64,000 nt of DNA from NCBI RefSeq assembly GCF_014898055.3, contig NW_023602073.1:25281784-25345783 (forward strand). Direction: 5' to 3'. Source of the stretch: Talpa occidentalis (taxonomy: Eukaryota; Chordata; Mammalia; Eulipotyphla; Talpidae). Of this stretch, positions 48,970 to 61,835 are shown one piece after another; positions within the stretch are counted from its first letter, which is position 1, and each line of letters begins with the position of its first letter. Both the position numbers and the translations under genes were made by a program. The notes under the pieces are model-generated. The model had not been told where the DNA came from, searched no databases, and worked only from the letters and a program-made list of their open reading frames with translations.

Positions 48970-49140
48970 ACCCAGTGCTTTTCCAACTCTTCTGTGTAGA
49001 GGAATCCTCTGGGCCTCCTAAAATGTAGATTCTGACCCAGTAGGTCTTAGTGGGATCTGAGTGTCTATATTTTTAACAAGTTCTGAGATTATTTGATGCT
49101 GTTGGTCTGTGGCACACACTCTGAGTTGTAAGGTTCTGAA
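48970..49140 (+). mobile_element. MER5A-like hAT-Charlie remnant
   Basis: 'gattctgacccagtaggtc', 'ttttaacaagttctgag' and 'gatgctgttggtctgtgg' follow the MER5A consensus in sense. Non-autonomous. Confidence 0.8.
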
Positions 49141-49908
49141 AATTCTCCACTTTCAGGAAACTACCTCTAGAAGATAATTGACTTCTAGTGCTGCCTTCAT
49201 CTAGCTGAGCCCAGTGTTTGCCTCAATCCCTGATCTGGTCAGACTACTAGTTTTATTGGCAAGAGAAGGACAGAAGGAAGGTGTAGAATGGTCTTTTCAA
49301 GGCTGTAACCACAGAAAGGAGTTCAAGTCCCTGCTAAGGGGCCAGTTCAAGTCCCTGCTAAGGGACTTTGGATAGCAGAAGCCCCTCGCCCATCACAGAC
49401 CTACCTCCTTACATTGGGGAGGACGTTAGAATTCTGGGCGATGCCTCAGAGAGCCAGGAAGAAAGCAGTGAAATATTGATTCCAGAAGTATGACAGAAGT
49501 TCTGCATCCTCATCCCAGAAAAATGCACAGGTGATGTTTTCCAGAGAATTTCAAGGGGGTAATAGAAACCCCTGAAGCTGATCATGATCTCAAGATTAAG
49601 TATTCTGACCTCTGACATTAAAAAAGCCATTAGAAGTTGGATTTGGGACCATTTCCCAGCACATAGAGAAACAAGACATATTTGTTAAAATGTGTTTCTT
49701 TTTATCTCTCTGTGCATTGTTAATACCCAAACTTCAGCAAATTTAACTTTTTTTACATTTCAAATTGTTTTTATTATTTCTTACTTGACAAAGCTTCATA
49801 ACCGATTAGACAAATAAACTGACCTAATGAATTAATTATTAAAATCTACCTCCACTGGTGCTGCCTCCTTGCTGCTCCTGTATATTCACACACCTTCCTT
49901 TTTCATAG
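49141..49908. other. Unannotated stretch with a small tandem duplication
   Basis: Unique sequence. A 23-bp tandem duplication lies at 49321-49366. Confidence 0.5.
49321..49366. repeat. 23-bp tandem duplication
   Basis: The unit gttcaagtccctgctaaggg plus 3 nt occurs twice in direct succession (49321-49343, 49344-49366). Confidence 0.95.
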
Positions 49909-50178
49909 TTTTTTTTTTTCAAGATTTATTTTTATTTATACAAGAGCTGGAGTACAGGCCAGAGTTGCAGGAGGGTGAGAGGATTCACCAGAGACAGAGC
50001 GGGGAGCAGAACAGGCAGACTCATGAAATATACTGCTGAGAGGAGCAGCGGGCGAGACAGGAGAGGTCTGCCACGCCATATGGGATTCTCCCTGGCCGGC
50101 CCAGAATTGAACCGGTGCTGCAGAGGCTGGGGACAGCTTCACAGCACTGTGCTCAACCTGCTGTGACACTGGGGAGGC
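49909..50178 (-). mobile_element. tRNA-derived SINE, intermediate subfamily
   Basis: Antisense full copy with 'gagtacaggccagagttgc' (type B-like) and 'gagacagagcgggg' (intermediate). The flanks share a loose cacctt(cc)ttttt duplication. The antisense box B region reads attgaacc, so the promoter is decayed. Confidence 0.92.
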
Positions 50179-51749
50179 ACCTTTTTGACAGTTTAAACAG
50201 AGCTGGAAGAGGTCATCTTCTCTGAGGATCACCAGGCTGTGAAGGAAATTTGTTCGTATGCTTCAATTGCATGAAATTCCAATTATACACCATTGGAGTG
50301 CAATAGAAATTTCTGTAGTGTTTTCAGTACCTGTATGTGGTACGCAACACATGTGGCTTCAACCTGGGAAATCACAAGTAGGGCCTGTTTGATCCATTCT
50401 GAAATGTCAGGTTCATCAACATGTCAGCAGGTAATAGAGAGAAAGATGAGTATGTGGAGTAAGGAGCCTGAAGATACCAGGGCTGAACATTCTGTGGACA
50501 TTCTATGTCATTTACAATATCTCCCTCATAGTCCACTGTACTAATTTTGTGTAGTTAATTATTTTTGTAGATTACAGTGGTTTCTAATTCTTACTATTTC
50601 AATAACTGCAATTCCATAGAATTTTTGTAGCCATGTCTCTTGGCACCGCCATAATTATCATATCAGGTTAACTTTTTATGAGTGAAATTGAAACAAAGTA
50701 AATGTAAAGTAGTTTTGATGTGTATTTATGAATAGCTCTCCTAAAATGTTATAAAAATTTATTCTCCACCAACTTTAAAAAATTGAAAGAATATTTTTAA
50801 ATGTGCTCAAGGGATGAATAATAATTTTAGTAATAAGAGACTGATAAAGAATTCTGTTGTATAGATTAGCAATTAGCTTTCCAAAAACTGAGTACTGCAC
50901 ACGTGATCACAATGAATCATATTGTTATATTTGGAACTACGTGGGTGACAAAATACTTTTTTTAAACACAGAGGTATAATGGAAATGTTACCTGCTTGTC
51001 ACGAATGTCTTGACTCATCAGTTAGGTCAGGACTTGATACTGAACTCCACTTTGAAATGTGTTAGCAAAAATAAGAAAAAAGTTCGTATAGATAGGAAAA
51101 AATTCCTATAGATAGGGCAAAATTCTCCACTGAGATCCCTGTTTCCAATACAACCTGGAGTGTCAATTAAAACTAGGCCAAACCAAAGCTATAAAAGTTA
51201 AGGAAATGGTCTTTTAACATACACGGAAAATTCAACTTCTGAAGATTATACTCACTGATTATAAATCTGCTTAAAATAACAAGCTGATGTGCACATACCT
51301 AGTCCATTTATCTCCCCAAATAAAATTCAACAAAATTCAATGGGCAAACTATAATGTCAGACACAGTGGATGCAAATACCATTAAAACATGGTGTCACCC
51401 ATTAAAGTTATCACAAAGCTATTGGGAGAACATCCAAATAAATATTTGGGGGATTGGGGTAACAATTACTAGAACAGATGCTAGTAGTACAAGACATAGA
51501 GACAAATAGAAACAACAGCCACGTCTCAGATCATCGCAGAAGGCTTTATAAATGAAGAACATTTTTAGATGGATTCACTAGAAAGACTGGATTGTTATGA
51601 GTTATTCTGATCAGAATTTCTGCCTGCTCTGTGTAAAATTTCACATTTCTATCCTAACCCAAACAATCTGCTGGGAAACTAAAATGTTTGAAATAAGCAC
51701 TGATCAGCAGCATTTGCCTAGTCTTTATTTATTTTCATTTTTTTTAGAT
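50179..51749. other. Unannotated non-coding stretch
   Basis: AT-rich, no repeat family or exon recognised. Confidence 0.5.
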
Positions 51750-51990
51750 TACAATATCTTTTTAAAAAATTATTTATTTTATATAATTCTTATATTGTTT
51801 TTCATTTTTGCACAATGCATGCATTTTCATTTTGGTTTTATTCCCCATACAATTGCACCCCACCACTTATTTTGACCCAAATCCTTTCTCTCCCGGCTCC
51901 CTTCCCCCGCCGTAGTGTGTCTCTAATTTATATTTGCTTGTTACCTAGCCTTTATAACCCTATATTTCTCATTCCCTTGTTTTCCTTGGA
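51750..51990 (-). mobile_element. L1 3' UTR remnant
   Basis: Antisense. A T-rich tail is followed by 'attccccatacaattgcacc', a C-rich block 'cggctcccttcccccgcc' and 'gtgtgtctctaattta'. These blocks have counterparts in the young L1 at 37040-37160, placing it in the same broad L1 group. No ORF2. Confidence 0.75.
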
Positions 51991-53244
51991 TTGATAATAA
52001 TAATTAACATAACAAAAACTCCCCAATGCACACAAGCATCTCTACTGGATTGAAATTCTCTGGAGAAACATTACCTCTAATGTCATCAGTCTGTCGTGTA
52101 AGAAAAGAAACTGACAAGAAGAAATATTTTATCTTCTTTTTCGGTTGCTACCCGACACACAAAAAATTGCTTTTTGAAAGATATGGTTAAATAATCCAAA
52201 TATTTTTTATTCACTCATCAATTCATAAACTACTCACGGGGTACCCACTCTGTGCAAAGCATTGTGTAAGACAGAAAAAAGAAAAAAAAAAGCCATTTCT
52301 ACAAGATAATTAAGCACCGAAAGTCTATGAAAGCACACATGTGTTACAACATCATCTTTCAGAATCAAACTCTTTATGTTTGGGAAACAGATTTGTTTGC
52401 CAAAATACTGCAGCATGGGAAGAAAAAATAAGAATTTTTGTGTTTTTAAACCACAACAGCTGCTTTGAAAAAAAAAGTCATCATAAAAATAGTTGTGCAT
52501 GGAACGGTAATTGCTCAACTTGTCATCTGATTGCTAGATTAAAAACTCCAGATTTATAATTGCAGTTATCATGCAAACAAATTCAAAATTCTGAAAATAT
52601 ATGTCCTACTGTCTGTGTTTTCTGAGGACAGTTATTTTCCCCAGGGACTTTGATGTATAGTATTTCAATCATCCTAAAGATTAAGTTTATAACTATTACT
52701 AGCAAAAATATATAATTCAGATTTGATTTATAAAAAAGATAACTTTCTACTATTAAAGAGCTTTATGAATGGGCAGAAGTCATATTAAAAAAAAAGATTT
52801 AAAAATCCAATTAGCCTCATTTAAAATTTGCCATTAGATACATTTCTCTTACGTAACAGACCAAATCTCTGTATTTCATTACACAATGATTCAAAAGATG
52901 TGAGATGAGGTCCTCCAGGGGTCTTCAGTATACTATGATCCTATCACATATGAATAACCAATTATTTATCAGTATATAAAGCTTATTTGATTATAACTGA
53001 CTATATACTGTGATGACTGAGATGGACTGTTTACTTGAGAAGATCTCTACCAAAGTGCAAGCGTCTTCAAGCTGCATCACAGTCTCGTCACTAGCACAGT
53101 GATAAAATGGCTTCCTGGATCTCTAAGTGTACTTGGAGCTACACTCCCCTCTGCTCACCATCCACAGAACATGGGGCAGGGGTCGTAAGTCATGAAAAAA
53201 CGGAGAGTGGAGGGAGCTTGCTTGGATACTCAGTTACTGGTTAA
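51991..53244. other. Unannotated non-coding stretch
   Basis: AT-rich. A weak L2/MIR-like motif ('gtacccactctgtgcaaag') lies at 52235-52275. Confidence 0.45.
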
Positions 53245-53560
53245 GAAGGGTAACACTGTGGTTAGAGCTGACTTGAGTTGTTATGAGTCTTTGAGCCTCT
53301 CTGGAAGTCTAGATTTTTTGAAAATACATTGCTAAAGGCCCAGAATTCAAAAGGGCTACAAGCACAAAAATTTGAGCTCTATTGAAGATAATCTTAAGGG
53401 GACTGCATCTTGGATGAGTTTTATCAAAGCAGCCTGTAGACCTTAGACAATGTCTTCCTTCCCTTGTTTGTGTATCTTCATTTGTCAGATGAGGATATTG
53501 TTTCTTTCTTCTGGGAGGTTTTAAGAACTAAAGTACCATTTTTGAAGTGTTAGCAATAGA
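53245..53560 (+). mobile_element. Possible MIR fragments
   Basis: 'ggttaagaagggtaacactg' and 'ttgagcctctctgg' at 53245-53305, then 'cttcatttgtcagatgagg' at 53480-53500, resemble separated MIR blocks in sense. Confidence 0.4.
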
Positions 53561-54681
53561 GAAAACACTCTATGACTTTCCTAATTTAGAAATCATTACC
53601 TTAAACTCTTTTTGGTTGATCATTACAAGAATGAATTAGCCACTAGTTTAATTTTCCACACAATCTCAAGAAAAGAAAGAAATTAAAGCAAAGTTTTCAG
53701 CAGGTTATGACTAGATTTGAAATTGTAGGTGTTTATCAGCATCCTTGTAACACAACTGGATCCTATTCTCATTGTTTCCTTTCTTCTGCTCTCTTCATGT
53801 CCCAGCCCACCACCCTCCTGCCAAAGGCTGCTCTCTATCTGGGAAAATTCATCCTGGGAAAATTACTACATATATTATATATAATAGAACATATTATATA
53901 TATTTTTTCACAAAGCTAAATAAATTAATAAATATTGACAACACAAAAATGGGATGATGATACATGTTCAAATAATAGATGTGGGACAATTGGATCAATT
54001 TGAACATTTTGGTTTTAATACTTAAATTTCATACCTGTCTAAAAGACTTTCTTCTTTGCCTCCAGAAGCCACTTTGGATAAAACAATTATGCAAACTGCA
54101 ACAGTAGTTACAGGCTTCACATGAAATAAGGCACGTTCTGAAAACACAACTTCCTCCTGTTCTGTGTGATAGATTGTTTTTTCCAGAGGTCAGACAGTCC
54201 AAGTGTTCTGAAGTCAATGCTACAGTATTCACAGTTGAATAAGCACATGAGAATAAAGACTGGATTTGTTTTATTAGAAGATTAAAGCCGCTCTGCCAAA
54301 TTTTAAGTGCTATTATTTTTCTCCTTCCAGATTCTGATTAATTACTTCACTCACAAATAAAAGTTTTATTCATTGCTTTCATGTCTATCGTTAAAAATAG
54401 AAAACAAATGAAAAAATATGAAGACAAGGTATATCGTCGAGGCAAAGCGCACACACACACACATCCTTGAGTTTAAAATCTATCAGGAGAGATCATAACT
54501 AAGCATTAAGGCAATATATTGTGAATGATGTGATAAAGACACAGAGACAGAGAAGGCTATGGGAAGAGAGTAAAGAACCAGAGACAACATTATGAAAGAG
54601 GTAATATTTAAGTAATTTTTTTTTCAAAACACAGGAAAATCTAGCAAAAAAGAACAGAAAAAGGCATTTCATGTTTGAAGA
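53561..54681. other. Unannotated non-coding stretch
   Basis: AT-rich. A short (CA)n lies at 54449-54463. No exon supported. Confidence 0.45.
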
Positions 54682-54800
54682 TGTTTGCATGCATCAGAAT
54701 CATCTGAAGGAGTTATTGAGATAGAGGCTGCTGGGCTTTACCTTCAGAATTTCTGATTCAGTAGCTCTGAGTTTGGTCTAAGAATGCTGCTGATCTGGAG
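54682..54800 (+). mobile_element. MER5A-like hAT-Charlie remnant
   Basis: 'gcatcagaatcatctgaagg', 'gctgctgggctttacc' and 'aatttctgattcagtagctc' match the first two thirds of MER5A in sense. Confidence 0.8.
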
Positions 54801-55054
54801 GTAGCATTTTTTTTCAGAGGTAAAACTTTTGATGACCATAGTGGAAACAGAACCACAATGATGGCAAAGGGAAATATATTAAGGGAATTGTGAGTCATCT
54901 GGATTAGCCAGAGCATGGAATACAGTAGATATAGGTAAATTGAGATTAGGAAGTGAGTAAATTGATACTCTGAGAGATCATTGAAGGATTCTGAGCATGG
55001 AAAGGCAAAGCCTTTTTTTTTACAAAGAGTATTCTTTATAAAGAGGTAGGGTCT

Positions 55055-55320
55055 TGGGGCCTGCCTGGTGGTGCAGGGGGTTGAGATGCAGCCTATGAGG
55101 CTGTCCGCGGCCACTGCGGCATGAGTTCCATACCCAGCCGGCCGGGGAGCAACCCACATGGCTCAGCAGACCTCTCCTGACTCGCCTGCTGCTCCCCTCA
55201 GCAGTGTACTTCGGTCAATCTGCCTGTTCCCCACTCTGTTTCTGGTGAGTCCTCTCACCTCCTGCACTTCTGGCCTGTACCCCAGCTCTAATAAATAAGT
55301 CTTAAAAATATTAAAGAAAT
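55055..55320 (+). mobile_element. tRNA-derived SINE, type B, sense
   Basis: Sense copy: ggcctgcctggtggtgcag head, type B tail end ('ctggcctgtaccccagctc') and a short A-rich tail. A 15-bp target-site duplication with one mismatch flanks it (aaagaggtagggtct 55040-55054, aaagaagtagggtct 55321-55335). The box B region is altered (gttccatac). Confidence 0.94.
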
Positions 55321-55335
55321 AAAGAAGTAGGGTCT

Positions 55336-55984
55336 AGCTATAGCTTGTAGCACTGATTAGAAGGGAGATAATTAGAGAGATGTTTATTCCTTGAGCAAGG
55401 AAACAAGGGCCTAAACTAGAATCATGGGACTTAAAAGGAAGAAAAGAGATAACAGAGATATCACAAAGGTGCCTCCTACCTGAATTCCCACCAATGCAAT
55501 GCAGAGAGAGAGAAAAGGGGGAAGTTAAGATTTTCTGCTAGGTTTAAAGTCTTGGTTTTGACAAAGATGATGGTGTGAGACTGGAAGAGGAGAAAATTCA
55601 ACTGAGAGGATGGTGGACAGAAAGCTGTTAATACTGAGGTACAGTTAGCTTAAAAATCGCAAAGTGGGAACTCAAAAGTATTTTGGGGCAGATACTAAAA
55701 TCTGAGTATCAACAGAATTGCGATAAAGAGAATAGAGGGAGAGTTGGGCCAAAACTGGAATGCTGAAACATATTTAGTAGAGAAGGATAGGAGACTGGGA
55801 AACTGGGATTTGGGAAGTAAGGGAATGAGAAGAATGTGACATTATGAAGGCAACTAGTAGAAGTTTCATGATGGAACTGTAGTCAACAGTGGCAGAGTTC
55901 ACTAAACATTTGAGGCAGCAAATAAGAAACCTTTCAAGTTGAAAATTAGCAGGTCATTGGTGATTTCCAAAGAGTGTCGTTCTA
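55336..55984. other. Unannotated non-coding stretch
   Basis: Purine-rich, no family recognised. It could be diverged L1 3' UTR continuing into 55985. Confidence 0.4.
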
Positions 55985-56224
55985 AGACTCTGTAGGGTAG
56001 AAGGCACTTGGGGACTGAAGCGTTGAGGGGGAGGGGGCATGTAGGGATAAGAACAAGAGGGAAGGAAGCACAATGAACTATGGTGGTGGACTATGGGTGA
56101 TTTGGTGGTGGGTGCACTACAGTGGCAATACCTGATGGGGAACCCTAATATTTCTCAATCAAAACTGACTAACTAGCTAACTAACTAACTAACTAACTAA
56201 ATAAATAAATAAATATTAAAAAAA
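55985..56224 (+). mobile_element. L1 3' UTR with expanded tail
   Basis: 'gggaaggaagcacaatg', 'ggtggtggactatggg' and 'ggcaatacctgatgggg' are L1 3' UTR blocks shared with 40600-40765. The tail has become a (CTAA)n to (AAAT)n microsatellite (56166-56215). Confidence 0.8.
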
Positions 56225-57666
56225 GAATTTGAGATTGAAATATGAACCAGCCATGACTAGGTGGTGGTTGCTGAGGCTGAAGAGGATTGTTTGAAACCTA
56301 GGTAACTGAAACAGGTTATAAAGTTACAGATGTTGCATGCTTCTAGAAATTTGAAATATTTGAGGCACTATCACTTCAAGTAAACCAGATCATTTAAGAA
56401 CGGATTTATTTTAAAAAATGAGTTGGGTTTGACACCCAAAAAAGCATTGTTAAAAAAATTCCATACAATGTGTTAATTGATGAATTCCAAGTGTGATATT
56501 TTCAAGAGCACAGATGAGTCATTTCCTCTGTGATAAAATCTTTATAACTTAACTAACAAGATAATTTGATAGATTTTTGCTCTGAACTTTACCAAAAAAT
56601 GTTAAAAAGCCAAATCCCAAACAACCCACATAAAGCCAAAAAGGAAAATTCCTTTGCAACACATATGTTAAGGACAAGAAGGGTAAGATTCACAATAGCA
56701 TATGAAGTAGTGATTGCTATTGTACAAAATTATTGTACAATGTTGTAGTGATAACCATGCAAATTAGGACAAGCATTTGAATGACTTTTTTTTTACCTTT
56801 ATGAATTTTAATGGAAAATTTAGAGATCCCTGTTATAAGACATATTCGAATACAGGCTGGCTGACCAATTTGGCATTAATAGTGTAGAAAAAATTCAGGA
56901 TAATGTTAGAATAACTTTTAATAGATTAACTATTGTCCATTGTTTAGAACATTTATTTTCATACATGTAAGTTACTGGCATCATTCAGTTCATGTCTACT
57001 GAAAGTTTGACTAAAATAATATTTAATAAATATTAAATATTATAAGAAAAACTATAAGAAAGTATATTATACAGAAAAAGAATTATTCTATAATGGGACT
57101 AGCCATTTTCTTTCAAATAAATTTGATTTAAATGAATTGTTCCCTTTTATGTAGTTAAATTTTTCACTCAAAAGACTTTGTCACTTCTGTTAGGTTATGA
57201 TATCTTGGGTCATTCTGAGCATGACATAATGTAGGAGGGGGACTTGGATAAATCATGAGAAAATGCTTTAAAAGATATATAAACATAAGTCAACACTTAA
57301 AAGACCTTCCTAGATGCAATTGATTAAAATGTGGAGTTGTTTTCCTTGAGCAAAACATAAGGATAATTCAACTGGCATATAGTTAGTTCAAAGGACATGT
57401 AATGGCTTCTAAACTGAATGAGCACAAGAGGTCTAACAGGCAAAAGATGGCTGTAACCATATTTCACAGGTCATGTTGATCATTTCTTTGTATAGTGTGA
57501 AATCACAACACATGTAGCCATGCTAGGGTGACACGCCATATAAAACTCCTCTACCTCACTTTCTCTCTCTGCATGATATGAGTCAATTCTAGAATAGGGA
57601 ATCCTTTCCAACCCTTTGTAGACCAGCAGTTGCTAATTTGTTACAATTCGTAATTTTGCTCATTCT
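56225..57666. other. Unannotated non-coding stretch
   Basis: Very AT-rich. Two nearby 'attgtacaa' copies occur at 56718-56740. Nothing else recognised. Confidence 0.45.
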
Positions 57667-57683
57667 CTGGAGCTTTTCTTTCT

Positions 57684-57972
57684 TTCTTTCTTTTTTTTAA
57701 AAAGATTTATTTATTTATTTATACAAGCACTGGGTACAGTCAGAAGCGCGGGAGGGCGAGAAGATTCACCAGAGCCAGAGCAGGGAGCAGAGCAGGCAGA
57801 AGGACCAAAGTACACTGCTGAGGGGAGAAGCGGGAGGCAGGAGAGGTCTGTGTGCCATGTGGGACCCTCCTCCAGTGGCCGGGGAGCAGCCGGGGATCGA
57901 ACCGGCGCTGCAGAGGCTGCGTGCAGCTTCGCAACCAACCCAGCGCTCAACTGCTGCGCCACCTGAGAGGCC
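57684..57972 (-). mobile_element. tRNA-derived SINE, type A, full length
   Basis: Antisense copy with the type A body ('caagcactgggtacagtcag', 'gagccagagcagg') and a head carrying an intact box B (minus strand ggttcgatccc). A 'gagcagccgggg' stretch in the head region at about 57882-57895 looks like a small internal duplication. A perfect 17-bp target-site duplication flanks it (ctggagcttttctttct, 57667-57683 and 57973-57989). Confidence 0.96.
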
Positions 57973-57991
57973 CTGGAGCTTTTCTTTCTGA

Positions 57992-58220
57992 TCAGCACAG
58001 AGGTTCTCAAATGGAATGCGGTGGGGGCAATTTTGCCTCTCAGAGGACATTTGGCAATCACTGTGGTGATTTGGCATTTGTGGTTGCCACTATTGGCAGA
58101 TTGGTGTAGAAGCCAGTGAGGCTATTAAGCATCTTACAATTCATAGAACAATCCCCCCAACCCCAACAAGAAAGTTAAATATCAAGAGTGCCAAAATTGA
58201 AACACTCTGGGTTACAGCAC
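57992..58220 (+). mobile_element. MER20-like hAT-Charlie remnant
   Basis: 'gaggttctcaaatgg', 'gcaattttgcctctcagagg', 'acatttggcaatcactg' and 'gaggctattaagcatcttac' follow the MER20 consensus as I know it. It starts directly after the target-site duplication of the neighbouring SINE, which inserted at its edge. Confidence 0.75.
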
Positions 58221-60974
58221 TGTTCAGAGGAATTTAGAAAATAATGTGACTTGCTCCTGAAACCTTTAGCATTTTTCAGTATGGAAAAATTAATGTTTCC
58301 CTTTTAATTAGAACACTTTTTACTCCTTAAGAGTACAAGATTTTTAGTTCAAGATGGCGTGCCCAAGAGTGTCATGGTTAGCACATTTTTGTGATCTTTA
58401 ATTCTATCTTCTTTTAGGTAAGTCCAGCCCACTAGGGTATGTTTTCTAGCCTTATCACCTCCCTGGTCTTCCTCCTCTTTTTAATTTCCCATGAAAGGGC
58501 TATGTTGGTGGTTCAGGTGCAAGGGAGGAAGGGGAGAATGGAAAAGACACTCCCCACCTCTAAAAGTCCCACCATGCACTTAATCCTGATGAGCTTCTAC
58601 CCTTGGCTCAAGGGTACTAGAGCTCTGAATTACAGAGGAAGGAGTATTGACACATATAGCTTTCAATTGAGATGACATGGAGAGAAGTGATAAAAATAAC
58701 AGGACCAAATAGAAACATGTTCAGCAGAACACAGATCAGACAGTACAGCTTGTCCATAGATCACTATTTAATACACAAGCGTTAAAATGGCAGCCTTATA
58801 TTTTAACCCACATGAGACTTCACTATACTCTGGAATGTCCTTTCCTTAAAAAGCTACATATATAGACTACCTTCAGGTCAGGTGTTTATTTTTTCCATTT
58901 CTTCTCATCTCAGAGCGGAGAGTGCATTAAATTGATTTTCTTTAAAAAATGAAAAACAACCCCCAAAACTCATGGCTGCTTTTTCAAATTTCTTGTCTCA
59001 GAATAAGATAATACAGATGAAGATCCTGTGTGTCAAGAGGCTCTCCAATGGGAAGACTGTCAACACTAAGTTTAGAGAGGTAATCAATTCCTACGTAGTT
59101 AAGCTTAAGAGGTCATATTTCATTGTATCTACCATGCTCATTAAAAAAATGCTAACATTTAAGAAGGCAGGAAGTATCTTATAATTGCTGTGCTATGAAA
59201 GCATATGTCATAGTTTAATTGTTTTTTTTCTTTTTTTGGTTAAAGAAAATAATGGTATAATTGATGGCATTTTAAATTGAGTGAAAGAAAGTGAATGCTT
59301 TTCCTTAGAATCATTTGGATCAGGCAGGTCATCTCTAAAATTGTCCTTCTAATGCTTGTATATACATATTAAAATTTTCCTCTTGTTCAGCTTCTAGTTT
59401 AGCCTTTTTATATATTCCATTTGCCAGCACATAAAAATGATTAATTTTATGTGTAAGTTTTTTTTTTGTTGCTAAGATTGTCCCTTTTTATTTTACATTA
59501 TCATAAATTGCTAATGAGGGCTATAAACTAGTGAGGACTAAAACCATTTATATTTTTCAATAAATAAGGTAGACCAGAAATAGAGAAGAGGTAGAATGCA
59601 TCTACTCATTATCTTTGACATTAACATATATATTTTATTTTCATTATATAAAATAATAGATGGCTCAATTTCCCTATAATTTAAGGGGTTTATAAACTGA
59701 GAGGTGTGTGGCTAAATTATCAGACCAGAAAGTAGAAATTACACTTTCTCTATGTAATACCATACATTTGAATCAGATGAGGCGACTGACATTGTATAAG
59801 GGATGCCAGAGGAGGATATGAAAACTATCATTCTGATAATGAATTATTAACTCACTTCTCAGGGGCTTAATTCTTGATTCATATAAGTCAAGGCATTGAC
59901 TTAAATATCACCAAAGGATCTTATAGTATAGTATCTTATAATATCAGGAAAGAACAGAGACAATTTCTACTATGCTTAATAACGCTTTATTAAATAGTTC
60001 TCATTTGTAAAAAAAAATATTTTTTGGTTTTCATCTCATTTCCACAGCTTAATTTAGCCTCATTAATTCCAACCAGATCCCCACATGATTTCTAAGATGT
60101 CTTCCAGCTTTAAAATTCCACGGTTCTGCTAAAAGCTTCCTTCCTAAACTTCTACAGACATCTTAGCTCCTTCTTCACAATTAATTCCTCCCCCTTCTGC
60201 CATCTATGCCCTGGCATAGCTGTCAGCCAAGCATTGAGGATATTCTGTTCTTTTTTATTTTTGTTCTTATGCACAAACCCCTATAATTATTTTTGTGGCC
60301 CCTTTTTGAACTTGTTCTCATTTGCCTCTGTTCTTGATGTGCATGAGCTTCCCAAGTCAAATTGTTGAGTAGTGAAGTCTGCCGAAGTCTGGTCAAGGAG
60401 GCATGTGCACCAGCATTGCTGACCAGACCACTAGTCCATGGCCCCACTGATTAGCTCATTAATTTAACATGAGCAATGGAGCTTTATCTCTACATTAGAT
60501 TGTACTTTCCCATGAAACACTTGTACACATCTTCTAGTCTTTGCACAGCCTCTCTTCTAGGCTATTCTCAAAATATATTAACATGGTCAGAACCTTTCTA
60601 CAATTACGGTTTTTAAAATTAAAGCACACAGTTAAATATACTTTTAGCTTTAGCATTCTGAATACAAAAATCAAAGGTCCTAATAATCACCTAATGAAGG
60701 TGACCATACATAGTTATCTGTATATTATTTTTCCAGTGATTTCATCTTAAATTAAAAAAATATTATAAGCATTATATGCAAATATTTATTGGCACAATTC
60801 ACTATTTTAGAAACCAAGAACTGGAAGGATCCTTGGAACATGAAGTAGACACACTGACTTTGAAACATCTTTAACTCTGTTATTTTCTAGATTGATCAAC
60901 TCCTCTTTGTTATGACTTCCCTAAGGAACTACATTACTAAAATCACTCTGCTACCTCTAAAGGAAAAAACATTT
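58221..60974. other. Unannotated non-coding stretch
   Basis: AT-rich. A weak ancient motif ('gatgtcttccagctttaaa') at about 60095-60120 may be an L2/MIR-type remnant. No exon supported. Confidence 0.45.
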
Positions 60975-61018
60975 TTACTGGTGTTACCACCTTCCACCAG
61001 TAAGAATGGCACATGTCA

Positions 61019-61320
61019 GAGGCCTCCCTGGTGGCACAAGAGATTAAACACCACACTACGAAGCAATCTGTAGCCTCTGCAGCACAAGTTCGATCCCCGG
61101 CCGGCCAGGGAGCAACCCACATGGTGCAGCAGACCGCTCCTGACTTGCCTGCTGCTCCCCTCAGGAGTGTACTTCGGTTGATCTGCCTGTTCTGTTCCCC
61201 ACTCTGTCTCTGGTGAGTCCTCTCAGCACCCCCACTCCCCGCATCTCTGGCCTGTACCCCAGCTCTTGTATGCATGAATAAATACATATTTAAAAATAAA
61301 ATAAAATTAAATTTAAAAAA
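61019..61320 (+). mobile_element. tRNA-derived SINE, type B, nested in L1
   Basis: Sense copy with head, type B body end ('ctggcctgtaccccagctc') and an A-rich tail. The L1 target is duplicated as agaatggcacatgtca (61003-61018) and agaatggcacatatca (61321-61336). An intact box B (gttcgatcc) is present, while box A is altered (tggcacaagag). Confidence 0.95.
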
Positions 61321-61461
61321 AGAATGGCACATATCAAAAAAACTAACAACAAATATTGGCGAGGATGTTGTGAAAATGGAACGCTCCTCCATTGCTGGTG
61401 TGCATGCAAACTGGTCCAACCACTATAGAAAGCTATCTGGAGGTTCCTCAGTCTACTAAAA

Positions 61462-61818
61462 ATGGAGCTACCAAATGACCCAGCAATTCCACTCCTAGGG
61501 ATCTACCCAAAGGACACAGAAACATTGATTCAAAAGAACACCTGTACCTCTATGTTTATTACAGCACTATTTACAACAGGTAAAACCTGGAAACAACCCA
61601 AATGGCCCAAAATAGATGACTGGATCAAGAAGATGTGGTATATATACACAATGGAATATTATTCAGTCATCAAAAAAGATAGACTCATGCCATTTGCAGC
61701 AATGTGGATGGAGCTAGAAGGGATAATGCTCAGTGAAATAAGTCAGAAGAAAAAAGAGAAATATCGAATGGCTTCAGGAATATTGAGAAACCAAATAAAA
61801 CATCGGTGTAAAAAATAA
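61462..61818 (+). pseudogene. L1 ORF2 C-terminal remnant
   Basis: An open stretch of 118 codons encodes the end of ORF2, with [31 protein letters not shown] and LSEISQKKKEKY recognisable. It ends at the natural stop region. The Cys-rich segment lies just upstream in the same element and is out of this open frame, and the 5' part is interrupted by a SINE. Non-functional. Confidence 0.9.
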
Positions 61819-61835
61819 TAACAATACAAAACACA

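Noticed and set aside
57711..58061. 116-codon minus-strand ORF and overlapping frames
   Set aside because: They arise from the CpG-rich SINE head read in several frames; equivalent ORFs occur in the other type A SINE copies.
60943..61419. 158-codon minus-strand ORF
   Set aside because: It is antisense to a SINE and the L1 around it. Similar SINE-antisense ORFs occur at several other copies.
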